DNA from: an uncultured Lachnospiraceae bacterium | Lineage (GTDB): Bacteria > Bacillota > Clostridia > Lachnospirales > Lachnospiraceae | DNA length: 26,818 nucleotides | Direction: 5' to 3' | NCBI GenBank assembly: GCA_934320845.1 | Contig: CAKRFU010000031.1 | Location: 1-26,818, forward strand | Part shown: in pieces, positions 7,885 through 15,625 of the stretch | How positions within the stretch are numbered: the stretch's first letter is position 1 | Layout of the letters: every line of letters starts with the position of its first letter | The notes under the pieces: model-generated | Seen by the model: the letters and a program-made list of their open reading frames with translations, nothing else | What the model was told of the DNA's origin: nothing | Databases searched by the model: none | Translations under genes and position numbers: made by a program

Positions 7885-7997
7885 GCTATCTCCTTTCTAA
7901 CTGTCTCTGGCTATTTTGCATAGTTAATTTTTAATTCTATACATAGCTTCAGGATGTATAATCCATTTTTACCTTTGTTCCTGCTATCTTCTATATG

Positions 7998-8567
7998 TTA
8001 CATTGATTCATATTGCTTCATTCCGCTAATCAATACGTCAAGAGATAATGCGAAACTTTCCTCTATCGATATAGGATTTCCAAACGAATCATGTATCACA
8101 AGAAGCAAAAAACCTTCTAGAAATGCACGATATGTGCGAAGCAGATGATTTGCGACTTCCCGGTCTATATGTAATTTATCTGTCTGTGCAAAGAAAAAAG
8201 TATATATTTTTTCTGTCGCTTTGATTAATTCCTCACTTTTATATTTGTTGTACCAAAGCATTGCCTCAAAAATCCCAGGATTATCCATTGCATATTGATA
8301 AAATGCATACGCATATTTTCGTAATGCCTCTTGCGCATCCTCTTCAACAATATTCTCGGCTATCTTCTCTGCTCCATTTTGCCAGCCATATATCATAATT
8401 CCATGATAAATGTCTTCCTGACTTTTTATATGATTATATAAAGAAGACTTTTTAATTCCTAAGTAGCCAGCCAGTGTGGTAATTGTAACATACTCTAATC
8501 CTTTTTCATTTGCAAGCATTGCTGCCTGCTCAATTACTTTTTCTCTTGAAAGTCCTATTCTTGGCAT
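7998..8567 (-). CDS. TetR/AcrR family transcriptional regulator
   Basis: 189 residues. The N-terminal helix-turn-helix is clear (ITTLAGYLGIKKSSLYNHIKSQEDI, about residues 27-51). The C-terminal ligand domain resembles the WHG type (GNPISIEESFALSLDVLISG). TetR proteins usually repress by binding palindromes and release on ligand binding. Two 18-base operator arms cover its own promoter at 8591-8646, so autoregulation is likely. A ligand or a linked pump is not evident in the window. Confidence 0.9.
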   Translation of the reverse strand: MPRIGLSREKVIEQAAMLANEKGLEYVTITTLAGYLGIKKSSLYNHIKSQEDIYHGIMIYGWQNGAEKIAENIVEEDAQEALRKYAYAFYQYAMDNPGIFEAMLWYNKYKSEELIKATEKIYTFFFAQTDKLHIDREVANHLLRTYRAFLEGFLLLVIHDSFGNPISIEESFALSLDVLISGMKQYESM

Positions 8568-8590
8568 TTTTTCTGTCTCCTATACATCAA

Positions 8591-8646
8591 AAAACTAACG
8601 AAATTAGTATTTATTTCATAATAACTAATTTCGTTAGTTTTGCCAA
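8591..8646 (-). promoter_or_regulatory. tetR promoter with twin autoregulatory operators
   Basis: On the minus strand: TTGGCA (8641-8646), 17-base spacer, TATTAT (8618-8623). Inverted arms lie at 8591-8608 and 8624-8641. Each contains the palindrome ACTAA-N5-TTAGT; one fills the promoter spacer and the other lies downstream of the -10. The geometry is the same as at 7580-7631, with a different operator sequence. Confidence 0.75.
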
Positions 8647-8676
8647 AATATCTTACTCCTTGCAACGATAAAGCAT

Positions 8677-9102
8677 CTATTCCTGCTGCCATATCATTGC
8701 ATAATCCTTTTCACCTGTATCGTTATCCAAGCCTTCGCTCTGAATCTCAAAACCCTCTCTTTGATAAAAACATACTGCCCGTGTATTTTTTTGGTATACA
8801 TTTAAGAGTAATTTAGGTTTTCGATCCTTTGCATAGTCTAACAAAAGTTTACCTATGCCCTGCGACTGCATTTCAGCCGAAACAAAAATACCTTCTATAT
8901 ATTCGCCATTCATACCTATAAAGCCTTGTATCTTTTTGTCATTTTCATATACATAGACTTCTGCCTGTGGTAACATTTCTTTCACGAATTCAAAATTCGT
9001 GTTCCAGTATTCAGTAGAGATAAAATCATGCGCTTTAAAATTGGTGTCTAACCATAAATTTGCGACATTATTTATATCCGCCTTCTGCAATTTTCTAATC
9101 AT
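8677..9102 (-). CDS. GNAT family N-acetyltransferase
   Basis: 141 residues, a compact GNAT of YhfO/RimI-like size. Motifs: EGIFVSAEMQSQGIGKLLLDYAK (acetyl-CoA loop QSQGIG) and NTRAVCFYQREGF. GAGGGAGAA lies upstream of the ATG. It is oriented as the TetR gene but upstream of the tetR promoter, so it is a separate unit. The substrate is unknown. Confidence 0.88.
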   Translation of the reverse strand: MIRKLQKADINNVANLWLDTNFKAHDFISTEYWNTNFEFVKEMLPQAEVYVYENDKKIQGFIGMNGEYIEGIFVSAEMQSQGIGKLLLDYAKDRKPKLLLNVYQKNTRAVCFYQREGFEIQSEGLDNDTGEKDYAMIWQQE

Positions 9103-9602
9103 ATTGATTGTTCTCCCTCAAATATTATAGTTTATATTGCATAAAATTACTATTATACCATACTCAATCACTATCATCCATAAGATATGTACGATAATTT
9201 CTAAATTTAATAAAATTATACAAATACTTATCCAAAAATCAAATTATTTCTTGAATTTATATTTTCCTTTTCCGTAACCATATACTGATTCAATAATATC
9301 CGCTAAATCTTTATAAACATTGTTGCCCCCTCTTGTATTTATTTGCAGCAATTCTCAGAAAAATTGAAAATTGTCATATTCTATACTGATACATCAATAG
9401 ACTTACGCACTAACATATTACCATTTTTAACAAGTGTAGCTTCCACTGATTCTCTGTTTACTGTACCTAAAACACATATGCTACTTTTCTTCTATACTTC
9501 GGTGCACAAACTATATAGATGTAAATATCAGCCACCGCAAGCATTGCTCAAGGATGACGTCCGTTATCAAAAGCTTACATATCTGCAATTTTCAATGTTC
9601 AT
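9103..9602. other. AT-rich gap with a possible gene remnant
   Basis: No convincing intact gene. On the minus strand 9244-9351 reads as a protein-like tail (NNVYKDLADIIESVYGYGK and a lysine-rich end) with a stop upstream and no start, which may be the end of a deleted gene. A plus-strand 87-codon ORF here has no RBS and low-complexity composition. The gap ends at the insertion sequence, so material was probably lost here. Confidence 0.3.
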
Positions 9603-9603
9603 T

Positions 9604-9632
9604 TGAGCCTCTTTTTCTTTGGCTCATTTTTT
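9604..9632 (+). terminator. Small hairpin with T-run before the insertion sequence
   Basis: TGAGCC (9604-9609) pairs with GGCTCA (9621-9626), followed by TTTTTT. It could stop plus-strand transcription into the insertion sequence. Confidence 0.45.
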
Positions 9633-9642
9633 CATAGCTTAC

Positions 9643-11199
9643 TTGACACTATCCAACTCCTGGTAGTGTCAAAAAACTACCCCTTTTTTTACTCTAAAAC
9701 CTTTATTTTCGGAGGTTTGCAAATAAAAAGAGCAATGACCTCCATTTTTTGGTATAATGTCAATCGCCAAACCAACTTTACACAAAAGGAGACATTGCTC
9801 ATGGACATTATACTTTATTTATTAAATTACATCAATTACCAACGCAAAATTATTGGTCAATTATTTAATTTTATTTGCAGATACATCCCACTTAAACAGT
9901 GGGCTTTTGATGATTCACATTCACCTAAATATCAAAAATTCAAAATAGATAAACTTCCTAAAATCATTTCCTGCCAGCAGGACTGGACTTGTAAAGACTT
10001 AATCCCTTACTACCAAAAACGCTATGTAAAAACTATCAAACCTGTTTTTCGTCGTGTGGCATGTGATATTCCATCTGACTGCACATGTCCTATGTGCAAA
10101 GCTCCTGTTGACTATCTTACATGGAACAATGGAAAAGCTAAAACTCAGATACTTTGCAAAGTGTGTCAGACCAAATTTTCCCCAGGCAATAATAACCGCT
10201 TTTCACAAAACTATAAGCTCAAGTGCCCTTACTGCTCACACTCTTTAGTCCCTAAGAAAAACAGAAAACACTTTATTGTTCACAAATGTGTCAATCCTAA
10301 ATGCTCCTACTATTTACACAACCTTCGCAAAGTTGATAAAGAAGATTTGGAAGAAGACTACGGTAAAAATAAATACAAACTTCACTACATCTACCGCGAA
10401 TTTACGATAGATTTTTTTAAGATGGATTTATCTTCACTTCCTAAAAACTCATCTTCCTTAAAGTTTAAGCAACATGATTCTTACATTATGTCATTATGTT
10501 TAACCTATCGTGTAAACTTAGGTCTATCCCTGCGCAAAACTGCACAGGCACTCAAAGATATACATGGAATTAAGATTTCCCATCAGCAGATAGCTAATTA
10601 CTGTACAACTGCCGCCATATGCGTAAAACCTTTTACCGACAGCTACGATTACAAAGTTGGCAAAGTTTTAACTGCTGATGAAACCTACATAAAAATCCAT
10701 GGTGTCAAAGGCTACATCTGGTTCATCATGGATGCCGCAAAACGCTCCATCCTTGGCTACCAAATCTCCGACAATCGAGGTGTCGGTCTCTGCATCCTTT
10801 CAATGCGTATGGCTTTCAAGCACTTTAAAGAGAAACTTCCGGAACACTTTAAATTTATTGCTGACGGATACAGTGCATACCCATTAGCGGCACAACAATT
10901 CTTACGCCAATTTGGTGAAAAATTTAAGTTTGATATTACAAAAGTAATTGGTCTTAAAAACAATGATGAAGTATCTGCCACGCACCGACCATACAAACAA
11001 ATGATCGAACGGCTTAACAGAACTTATAAAGAATCTTATCGCCCTACCAACGGCTTCGATAACATCGAAGGTGCCAACTACGATTTGGCTCTCTGGGTAA
11101 CTTATTACAACTTCCTGCGTCCCCACAGACACAATAATTATCGTGTCCTAAATCATGTCCAGGAACTCGACAATGCAGACAACATGCCAGGAAAATGGC
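9643..11199 (+). mobile_element. Insertion sequence, right end missing
   Basis: The left boundary is probably at or near the 9-bp hairpin TTGACACTA (9643-9651)/TAGTGTCAA (9664-9672). The right boundary is set by where the transposase stops resembling itself and the relaxase fragment begins (about 11197-11202). No matching right terminal repeat and no target duplication were found. The relaxase does not resume left of the element, so the element marks a deletion or rearrangement. Confidence 0.65.
9730..9800 (+). promoter_or_regulatory. Transposase promoter and RBS-masking inverted repeat
   Basis: An extended -10 (TGGTATAAT, 9750-9758) lies upstream of the RBS GGAG. GAGCAATGACCTCC (9730-9743) is nearly the complement of GGAGACATTGCTC (9788-9800), which carries the RBS and abuts the start codon. 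The upstream arm lies before the expected start point. Transcripts from the native promoter would therefore lack it, while read-through transcripts from outside would fold and hide the RBS. Confidence 0.6.
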
Positions 11200-11246
11200 A
11201 AAGTGATTATGCAGGCAGTCGGTATTCAGGTGGGTGGCAACGATGA
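9801..11246 (+). CDS. DDE transposase with N-terminal zinc ribbons, chimeric C-terminus
   Basis: 481 residues as read. Residues 90-170 carry several CxxC pairs (CPMC, CKVC, CPYC), a zinc-binding DNA-recognition part. The DDE_Tnp_IS240-like catalytic core has Asp293 (TADETYIK), Asp355 (IADGYSAY) and Glu403 (MIERLNRTYKE). AGGAG lies 10 bases before the ATG at 9801; the frame is open further upstream without an RBS. Family-like sequence ends at about residue 467 (NMPGKWQ). The last 14 residues are antisense of the relaxase gene, so only a short native tail is lost. Activity in cis is unlikely without the right end. Confidence 0.8.
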   Translation: MDIILYLLNYINYQRKIIGQLFNFICRYIPLKQWAFDDSHSPKYQKFKIDKLPKIISCQQDWTCKDLIPYYQKRYVKTIKPVFRRVACDIPSDCTCPMCKAPVDYLTWNNGKAKTQILCKVCQTKFSPGNNNRFSQNYKLKCPYCSHSLVPKKNRKHFIVHKCVNPKCSYYLHNLRKVDKEDLEEDYGKNKYKLHYIYREFTIDFFKMDLSSLPKNSSSLKFKQHDSYIMSLCLTYRVNLGLSLRKTAQALKDIHGIKISHQQIANYCTTAAICVKPFTDSYDYKVGKVLTADETYIKIHGVKGYIWFIMDAAKRSILGYQISDNRGVGLCILSMRMAFKHFKEKLPEHFKFIADGYSAYPLAAQQFLRQFGEKFKFDITKVIGLKNNDEVSATHRPYKQMIERLNRTYKESYRPTNGFDNIEGANYDLALWVTYYNFLRPHRHNNYRVLNHVQELDNADNMPGKWQSDYAGSRYSGGWQR

Positions 11247-11610
11247 CTTGAAATCTGTCGCCCCACATTCGCTCGGCAAGTTTAACGCCGACCTCGTGAG
11301 CCTGCTCTGGCGTAACCTCACCGTGCTTGAAGCTCTGAAAGCCGTGGTAACAGACAATCTCACTCGTATCGTTCCATTGGACTTTGGCAATCATCATTTC
11401 ATCTCTGGCGGTGGTCGGGTCGCAGTTTACGCCTGTGACAAAGAAACGCTGTTCGGTCTTATCCTTATTGGTGGCATATTCCATTACATCAACCATCACC
11501 TGCAAATCCGCATCGGTGTATTTGGGGTTGACGGTCTTTTCTGGGTTTTCGGCATAGTCGATTGGGTGGTCAAGCCTGCCACGCACATCCCATATCTCGC
11601 AGACCGCCAT
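11198..11610 (-). pseudogene. Relaxase (MobA/VirD2 type), truncated by the insertion sequence
   Basis: The first about 137 residues of a conjugative relaxase. The family nicks oriT and leads the strand into the recipient. The metal-binding histidine motif is complete (HLNTDCLHNHF), but everything after it is replaced by insertion-sequence DNA, with a stop at 11044. The ATG overlaps the MobC stop (TAATG). Mobilisation by this protein is not expected. Confidence 0.8.
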
Positions 11611-11939
11611 TACGATGACCTGCGTGGAAGCAGATACCTTTTGCGAATTTCAATCTGAAATTCGTGCCACTTCCTTGCTTCCTCACGGAGCATCGGGGTA
11701 TCCACAAAGCCGAGGGCGTTTGCCTTAACCGCAAGCTGATTGATACAGTTGCCAATAGCGGACAGCTCACGCATCATTTTATAGAACTCCGGGTCGGGCT
11801 TTTCGCAGAGCTGATAGCCCCTTACCATTTCTCTTAAAAAGGCTTCTTTCGAGCGACCCGATTTCCGCACAAGCTCATTAAGGTGTTCGGCTTCCTCCTC
11901 AGTCAAACGGAAAAGTATCTGCACATTTCTTTTTCGCAT
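11610..11939 (-). CDS. mobC: MobC-like relaxosome accessory protein
   Basis: 109 residues. The N-terminal ribbon-helix-helix (RNVQILFRLTEEEAEHLNELV) precedes a helical part with the MobC signature ELSAIGNCINQLAVKAN. MobC helps the relaxase open oriT DNA. GAAAGGAAGAGG precedes the ATG. It overlaps the DUF3789 gene upstream by 41 bases and the relaxase start downstream by one base, so it belongs to the relaxosome operon of the decayed ICE. Confidence 0.85.
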   Translation of the reverse strand: MRKRNVQILFRLTEEEAEHLNELVRKSGRSKEAFLREMVRGYQLCEKPDPEFYKMMRELSAIGNCINQLAVKANALGFVDTPMLREEARKWHEFQIEIRKRYLLPRRSS

Positions 11940-12051
11940 TGTCCTCTTCCTTTCTCTCAGAAAGTCTGTTTATCTGCAAGCAGCACATACACACAACGCT
12001 GAACAGACCGCCGAGCATTGTGCCGATAATGAAAAATAAGAACTCACTCAT
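11899..12051 (-). CDS. DUF3789 small membrane protein
   Basis: 50 residues: MSEFLFFIIGTMLGG, one transmembrane helix rich in Cys and Gly, then a charged cytoplasmic tail (RLSERKEEDNAKKK). DUF3789 proteins occupy just this place, before mobC, in Tn1549-like elements; their role is unknown. AAGGAG stands 8 bases before the ATG. The gene end overlaps the mobC start. Confidence 0.75.
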   Translation of the reverse strand: MSEFLFFIIGTMLGGLFSVVCMCCLQINRLSERKEEDNAKKKCADTFPFD

Positions 12052-12081
12052 TCTTGAACTCCTTTTTGTTCTCACGGGGTA

Positions 12082-12125
12082 TTAGGGGGCTGCCCCCTAA
12101 CAAGCGAATTTGGCTAACCAAATTC
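12082..12125. repeat. Two adjacent strong hairpins after the DpnD/PcfM gene
   Basis: TTAGGGGGC (12082-12090) mirrors GCCCCCTAA (12092-12100). GAATTTGG (12106-12113), loop CTAA, CCAAATTC (12118-12125) follows and includes the stop codon of the gene. Neither has a T-run. They may stabilise or process the operon mRNA. Confidence 0.5.
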
Positions 12126-12437
12126 AGTGCTTGGTAAGACATCCCATTCTTCGCAATCGTCCTCATACATACACTCACCGCACACAGGGCAGAGGTACGG
12201 GCAGTCCGAACAATCTTCATTTTCCTGTGGTGTATTCTCGCCCGCACCGTCAAGCCCGTCCTCTCTCTGCTCGGTAATATCGGCTTCGCCGCAAACAAAA
12301 TCATCATCGGTAAAGTTGATAATGTCGGTATCGAACAGGATAATTTCGGTCTTTGCTTTTGCCTGTTCTGCACTCTCCGCACAAATGGAAATGGTCTTTT
12401 GGTAATGGGCAGTAAGAGTTACATCATACTTTTTCAA
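12114..12437 (-). CDS. DpnD/PcfM family protein
   Basis: 107 residues. The first half (KKYDVTLTAHYQKTISICAES and the FTDDDF segment) matches the DpnD/PcfM family, small proteins of conjugative elements and plasmids without a known activity. The second half is acidic and has six cysteines (CSDCPYLCPVCGEC), probably zinc-binding. I choose TTG at 12437: AGGA is 8 bases upstream and the family begins with this segment. An ATG at 12461 in the same frame has no RBS. Confidence 0.72.
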   Translation of the reverse strand: MKKYDVTLTAHYQKTISICAESAEQAKAKTEIILFDTDIINFTDDDFVCGEADITEQREDGLDGAGENTPQENEDCSDCPYLCPVCGECMYEDDCEEWDVLPSTEFG

Positions 12438-12441
12438 TGGT

Positions 12442-12522
12442 TCATTCCTCGCTTTCAGCATTAAATTTTGATTTGGTTTCGGTGTCTTTCTGGTGAGAAT
12501 CTACTACACAATCAACGGACAT
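12442..12522 (-). CDS. Possible 26-residue small ORF
   Basis: It starts MSVDCVVDSHQKD and ends inside the RBS region of the DpnD/PcfM gene, overlapping the end of the DUF3991 gene by 11 bases. AAAGGAG precedes the ATG but with only 2 bases of spacing. It may be a linker ORF used for translational coupling rather than a functional protein. Confidence 0.25.
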   Translation of the reverse strand: MSVDCVVDSHQKDTETKSKFNAESEE

Positions 12523-13504
12523 CACTCCTTTCACGCTTAGGCTTTGGTCTTGCAATTTTCAGATAGGACAACAAAAAATCGTTGAAGTCCTTGCCGACAG
12601 ACGGAGGATCATCAACGATTTTGTAGTCTTTCTGCAACAGTTCCTTCAAAGTGGCAGTACAAAGCCTGCCTACCTTGTCATTATCCAGATGCAGAACGAT
12701 GGTTTTAATTTGTGGATTGACACTCAAAAAAGTTGTGAGGGCTACGGGGATTTTGCTGTCCTTAGCCTCTTTTTTAGACTGATACACGCCCGACAAAGAG
12801 AGCAGATTTTCTGCTTTATAGTGCTTGCCCTCGCACTTGAGGTAGGTGGCATAGGACAGTAAATCAATGGCGGCTTCAAATAAATGCACGGTATCTGTCG
12901 GCTCTCTTGCCAGAAGTCGGAACGAATACCTTTTGTCGCTGCCCGATGCATCCTGTTTGAAAGTGCTGCCGAGCGTACTTCTAAGAGCCGCATACTTGGG
13001 TGTTCCGCTTTCATCTTTGCCGATAAAAACGGCGTTGTGATAGTCGGCGCTCTCATAAATTGTACCGTCTGCAACGCACTCTTGTATGAGCTGATAGTCA
13101 ATACCACGCCCGAAAAGATACTGCAAAACTCTGTCGCAGTTCTTAAACTTCGGCGGCAAGAGAAGCACCTTTGGCTCATCTTTTTTCTTGGCAGGGGGCG
13201 GCGGTTTCCAGTCCGCCAATGCCTGTCCTGTAAGAATTTCCACGGCTTCTACGAAGTCATATTCCTTGACTTTTATCAGATAGTCGAGGGCAGAATAGCC
13301 GCCGAAACCTCTCGACCACCAATACCATTTGCCGTTGGAAATCTTTAAGCTGTCGTGTTCTGCGGTACAGTACACATTGCTTGTGCCTTTGACCTTAACG
13401 AGATTGCTCGGCTCAAACTCACGCAGATAGGATAACAGGTCAATCTGGCGTACCCGTTCAAGCACATCTGGGTAAATCTGCACATAGGGTCTGTTAGTTC
13501 TCAT
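12512..13504 (-). CDS. DUF3991 and toprim domain protein (primase-like)
   Basis: 330 residues. The N-terminal part resembles the CHC2-primase-like zinc-finger region followed by DUF3991 (WYWWSRGFGGYSALDYLIKV). The C-terminal toprim fold shows FEAAIDLLSYATY (acidic first motif) and the metal site VLHLDNDKVG. Such proteins are standard in Tn1549-like elements and probably take part in their replication or DNA processing. GGAGGTGA lies 12 bases before the ATG. It is intact. GC content is clearly higher than in the cargo genes upstream. Confidence 0.85.
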   Translation of the reverse strand: MRTNRPYVQIYPDVLERVRQIDLLSYLREFEPSNLVKVKGTSNVYCTAEHDSLKISNGKWYWWSRGFGGYSALDYLIKVKEYDFVEAVEILTGQALADWKPPPPAKKKDEPKVLLLPPKFKNCDRVLQYLFGRGIDYQLIQECVADGTIYESADYHNAVFIGKDESGTPKYAALRSTLGSTFKQDASGSDKRYSFRLLAREPTDTVHLFEAAIDLLSYATYLKCEGKHYKAENLLSLSGVYQSKKEAKDSKIPVALTTFLSVNPQIKTIVLHLDNDKVGRLCTATLKELLQKDYKIVDDPPSVGKDFNDFLLSYLKIARPKPKRERSDVR

Positions 13505-13532
13505 TCAATAAAATCACCTCCAGAAAATAGAA

Positions 13533-13573
13533 ATAGCCGAGGGGCTTTCGTTAAACGAAAACCTCTCGGCTAT
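13533..13573 (-). terminator. Intrinsic terminator of the HEPN-motif gene
   Basis: ATAGCCGAG (13533-13541) pairs with CTCGGCTAT (13565-13573), and TTTCG (46-50 of the same block) with CGAAA. On the minus strand it lies 14 bases after the stop at 13587 and is followed by a T-rich tail. Confidence 0.75.
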
Positions 13574-13586
13574 GTATACTTTAATC

Positions 13587-15413
13587 CTAATCTTGTTGTT
13601 GCTGCATATCTTTTATTTTTAATAATGCGGCATTCACTTTCCCTAAGATTTGCTTAACATCTGTGTTGATATTACATCTAAACAAGCCTTTAACCACTGA
13701 TAGAAACTCCATATTAATTCTTAAATAGTCATATCCTTGGTTAATAACACTATTTAGTCTTTTCAATACATATTCCCAAAATTCTTTGCTTAAAAATTCA
13801 TTCCTTAATTCCAATAACTCCTTTATGTCATCTACCTGTCCATAAATTTTTTCGTAATATGGATTTACTAGCCAATATGCAACTTGAATAGGTCTGTATC
13901 TTTCCAGAGTATCATAGTCCGCTATTGTTTTATCTCCAATCATATCATTGAATAACGCACCAAAACATTGATGCTCCTCAGACGAGCGTATTACACGTTC
14001 ATAATATTTTTGATATCCATGAATAAAACGATACATCTTTTCAGTTTCGCTTTTTCTGGATAACATATGTACTAACATTCCCATATCTAATATCAATTCT
14101 CTTGCAAAAATTTCGTCTTGAATCTGTTCATCTGGATTTCCCTTATACCTTCCATGAGCAATTTTGTTGCGAATCATATTGTTAAAATAATACATAAAAT
14201 ATTCAACCGCTTCTGGATAGATGTCACTCTTAACTTCTTGCAAATGTCTAATCTTATCTTTTAAAACAGCATTTGAATAAATATCCATTTTGGAAAAACG
14301 TAAAAATGTTGTTGTATCCTGCAAATAATCTGCAAACATTCCTTCTATCTGTATTGGCAAAATGTTATTAAATACTTCATATTCACCTTGCTTATATAAT
14401 TCTACTGCTTTTAGTAAAACACGTTTTCTTTCTCGAAGGCAAACACTCGATTCCAACTTATCTTGTAATTCCTCCAACAGTCTATAATCTAAAATCAACT
14501 TCTCCAAAGCGGCATTATAACTAACAGGATTACAACTTTTATATATCTGTAAATCATCAATTTTAGGAATCTGTTGAATATAGTTTTTATACTCATCTAT
14601 TGCCTCATCATCCGATTTCGCATAACAAGAATAACGATATTGCTTTCTTGCATTTTCTAAGATAACATATATTTTCACTTTGAAAAACAGAGCATACGGT
14701 CTGTCTAAATCATCTTCCGCTATATCTACATAATCCCGATATGATGAAAAAGAAAAATCCGCACCATAAGTATCTTCTTTGCTCAATTTCAAGGTTTCCT
14801 GTTTTTTCGCATTTTCAACGCTTTGCATATCTTGCATATCACAGAAATCTGACAACTTTGAAGTTACATAGTCTATAACAAACGTCAACATTTCTTTTCG
14901 TGTTCTTAAAGAATTACATTTCGAACTAAGTTCATAAAGCTTTTGTTCTTCAGTAGATATATCTCGCATAAAAGAATAACTTGGCGTGGCATTTTTTATT
15001 GCATCGGCAGAAGTCTTTGTTTGAGTAAGTTCTGTATCTATTTTATTTATCTCTGTTTGATATTTTTGCATTACCACGCCATATTTCTGAACAAATATTT
15101 CATCATATTCTCTTTCAACATCAGTCCACACTTCAGACGGTAATTTTTTGAAATACAAAATTTTACACAATGCGATATAATAATCTTCCTGCGTTATACA
15201 TTCCACATTCCTTGGCTTTACGGTTCTTATCACTGCATTTAATAGATGAGTGTCTGCATTTTCAACCTCATTTAATACATGATTATAATACAGTTCTCCC
15301 AATTCCTTCATAGATGTCTTTGTAAAAATTTGATTGTCCATCCAATCATCTAATTTTTTTGTTATATATTGAAAAATATTATCACATATTTTTTGCTTTT
15401 CATCTGCTGTCAT
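13587..15413 (-). CDS. Candidate HEPN-motif effector protein, 608 residues
   Basis: I do not recognise the whole protein. It is almost all helical, with a coiled-coil-like stretch around residues 110-175, and no signal or membrane segment. At residues 411-421 it reads NNMIRNKIAHG, i.e. Arg415-x4-His420 preceded by Asn, the catalytic signature of HEPN ribonucleases common in toxin-antitoxin, Abi and CRISPR effectors. GGGAG lies 8 bases before the ATG. It follows the HD/GHKL ATPase gene in the same direction but has its own promoter, a copy of the ATPase gene's. I infer an RNase effector controlled by that ATPase. A structural HEPN in a non-catalytic protein cannot be excluded. Confidence 0.6.
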   Translation of the reverse strand: MTADEKQKICDNIFQYITKKLDDWMDNQIFTKTSMKELGELYYNHVLNEVENADTHLLNAVIRTVKPRNVECITQEDYYIALCKILYFKKLPSEVWTDVEREYDEIFVQKYGVVMQKYQTEINKIDTELTQTKTSADAIKNATPSYSFMRDISTEEQKLYELSSKCNSLRTRKEMLTFVIDYVTSKLSDFCDMQDMQSVENAKKQETLKLSKEDTYGADFSFSSYRDYVDIAEDDLDRPYALFFKVKIYVILENARKQYRYSCYAKSDDEAIDEYKNYIQQIPKIDDLQIYKSCNPVSYNAALEKLILDYRLLEELQDKLESSVCLRERKRVLLKAVELYKQGEYEVFNNILPIQIEGMFADYLQDTTTFLRFSKMDIYSNAVLKDKIRHLQEVKSDIYPEAVEYFMYYFNNMIRNKIAHGRYKGNPDEQIQDEIFARELILDMGMLVHMLSRKSETEKMYRFIHGYQKYYERVIRSSEEHQCFGALFNDMIGDKTIADYDTLERYRPIQVAYWLVNPYYEKIYGQVDDIKELLELRNEFLSKEFWEYVLKRLNSVINQGYDYLRINMEFLSVVKGLFRCNINTDVKQILGKVNAALLKIKDMQQQQD

Positions 15414-15439
15414 ATCTGAACATCTCCCTGTTTTTTATT

Positions 15440-15468
15440 ATTATACTATATTTGCGAGAAGTTTTCTA
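15440..15468 (-). promoter_or_regulatory. Promoter of the HEPN-motif gene (copy 2 of shared module)
   Basis: TAGAAA (15463-15468), 17 bases, TATAAT (15440-15445) on the minus strand. The same -35 with the same spacing stands before the HD/GHKL gene, and the upstream terminator hairpin is also shared. Confidence 0.65.
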
Positions 15469-15481
15469 CCTGTGCGACTAT

Positions 15482-15522
15482 GTAAAAGGCGGCATCAGCT
15501 CAACGCCAATGCCACCTTTTAC
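15482..15522 (-). terminator. Terminator hairpin between ATPase and HEPN genes (shared module)
   Basis: GTAAAAGGCGGCAT (15482-15495) pairs with ATGCCACCTTTTAC (15509-15522) at 13 of 14 positions. The loop CAGCTCAACGCCA is nearly identical to the loop of the hairpin at 18143-18167. On the minus strand it ends in CCTTTTAC. Confidence 0.7.
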
Positions 15523-15625
15523 AAAACCAAACCGATATAAATTTTCGCCTTATTTAGATATTTGGGACTACATTAACAGCGACAAAGTATTTTTCCTTGA
15601 TAAAACAATTACTGACTTTCACTTC

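Noticed and set aside
2304..9102. Integron cassette array, suggested by many small enzymes on one strand
   Set aside because: No attC-like imperfect palindromes between genes, no integron integrase, and several genes overlap or share operon spacing.
9343..9606. An 87-codon plus-strand ORF before the insertion sequence
   Set aside because: No ribosome binding site, low-complexity composition, and its end overlaps a hairpin terminator. It does not read like a known protein.
11155..11658. A 167-codon plus-strand ORF opposite the relaxase and MobC genes
   Set aside because: It is the antisense of clearly recognisable relaxase and MobC sequence.
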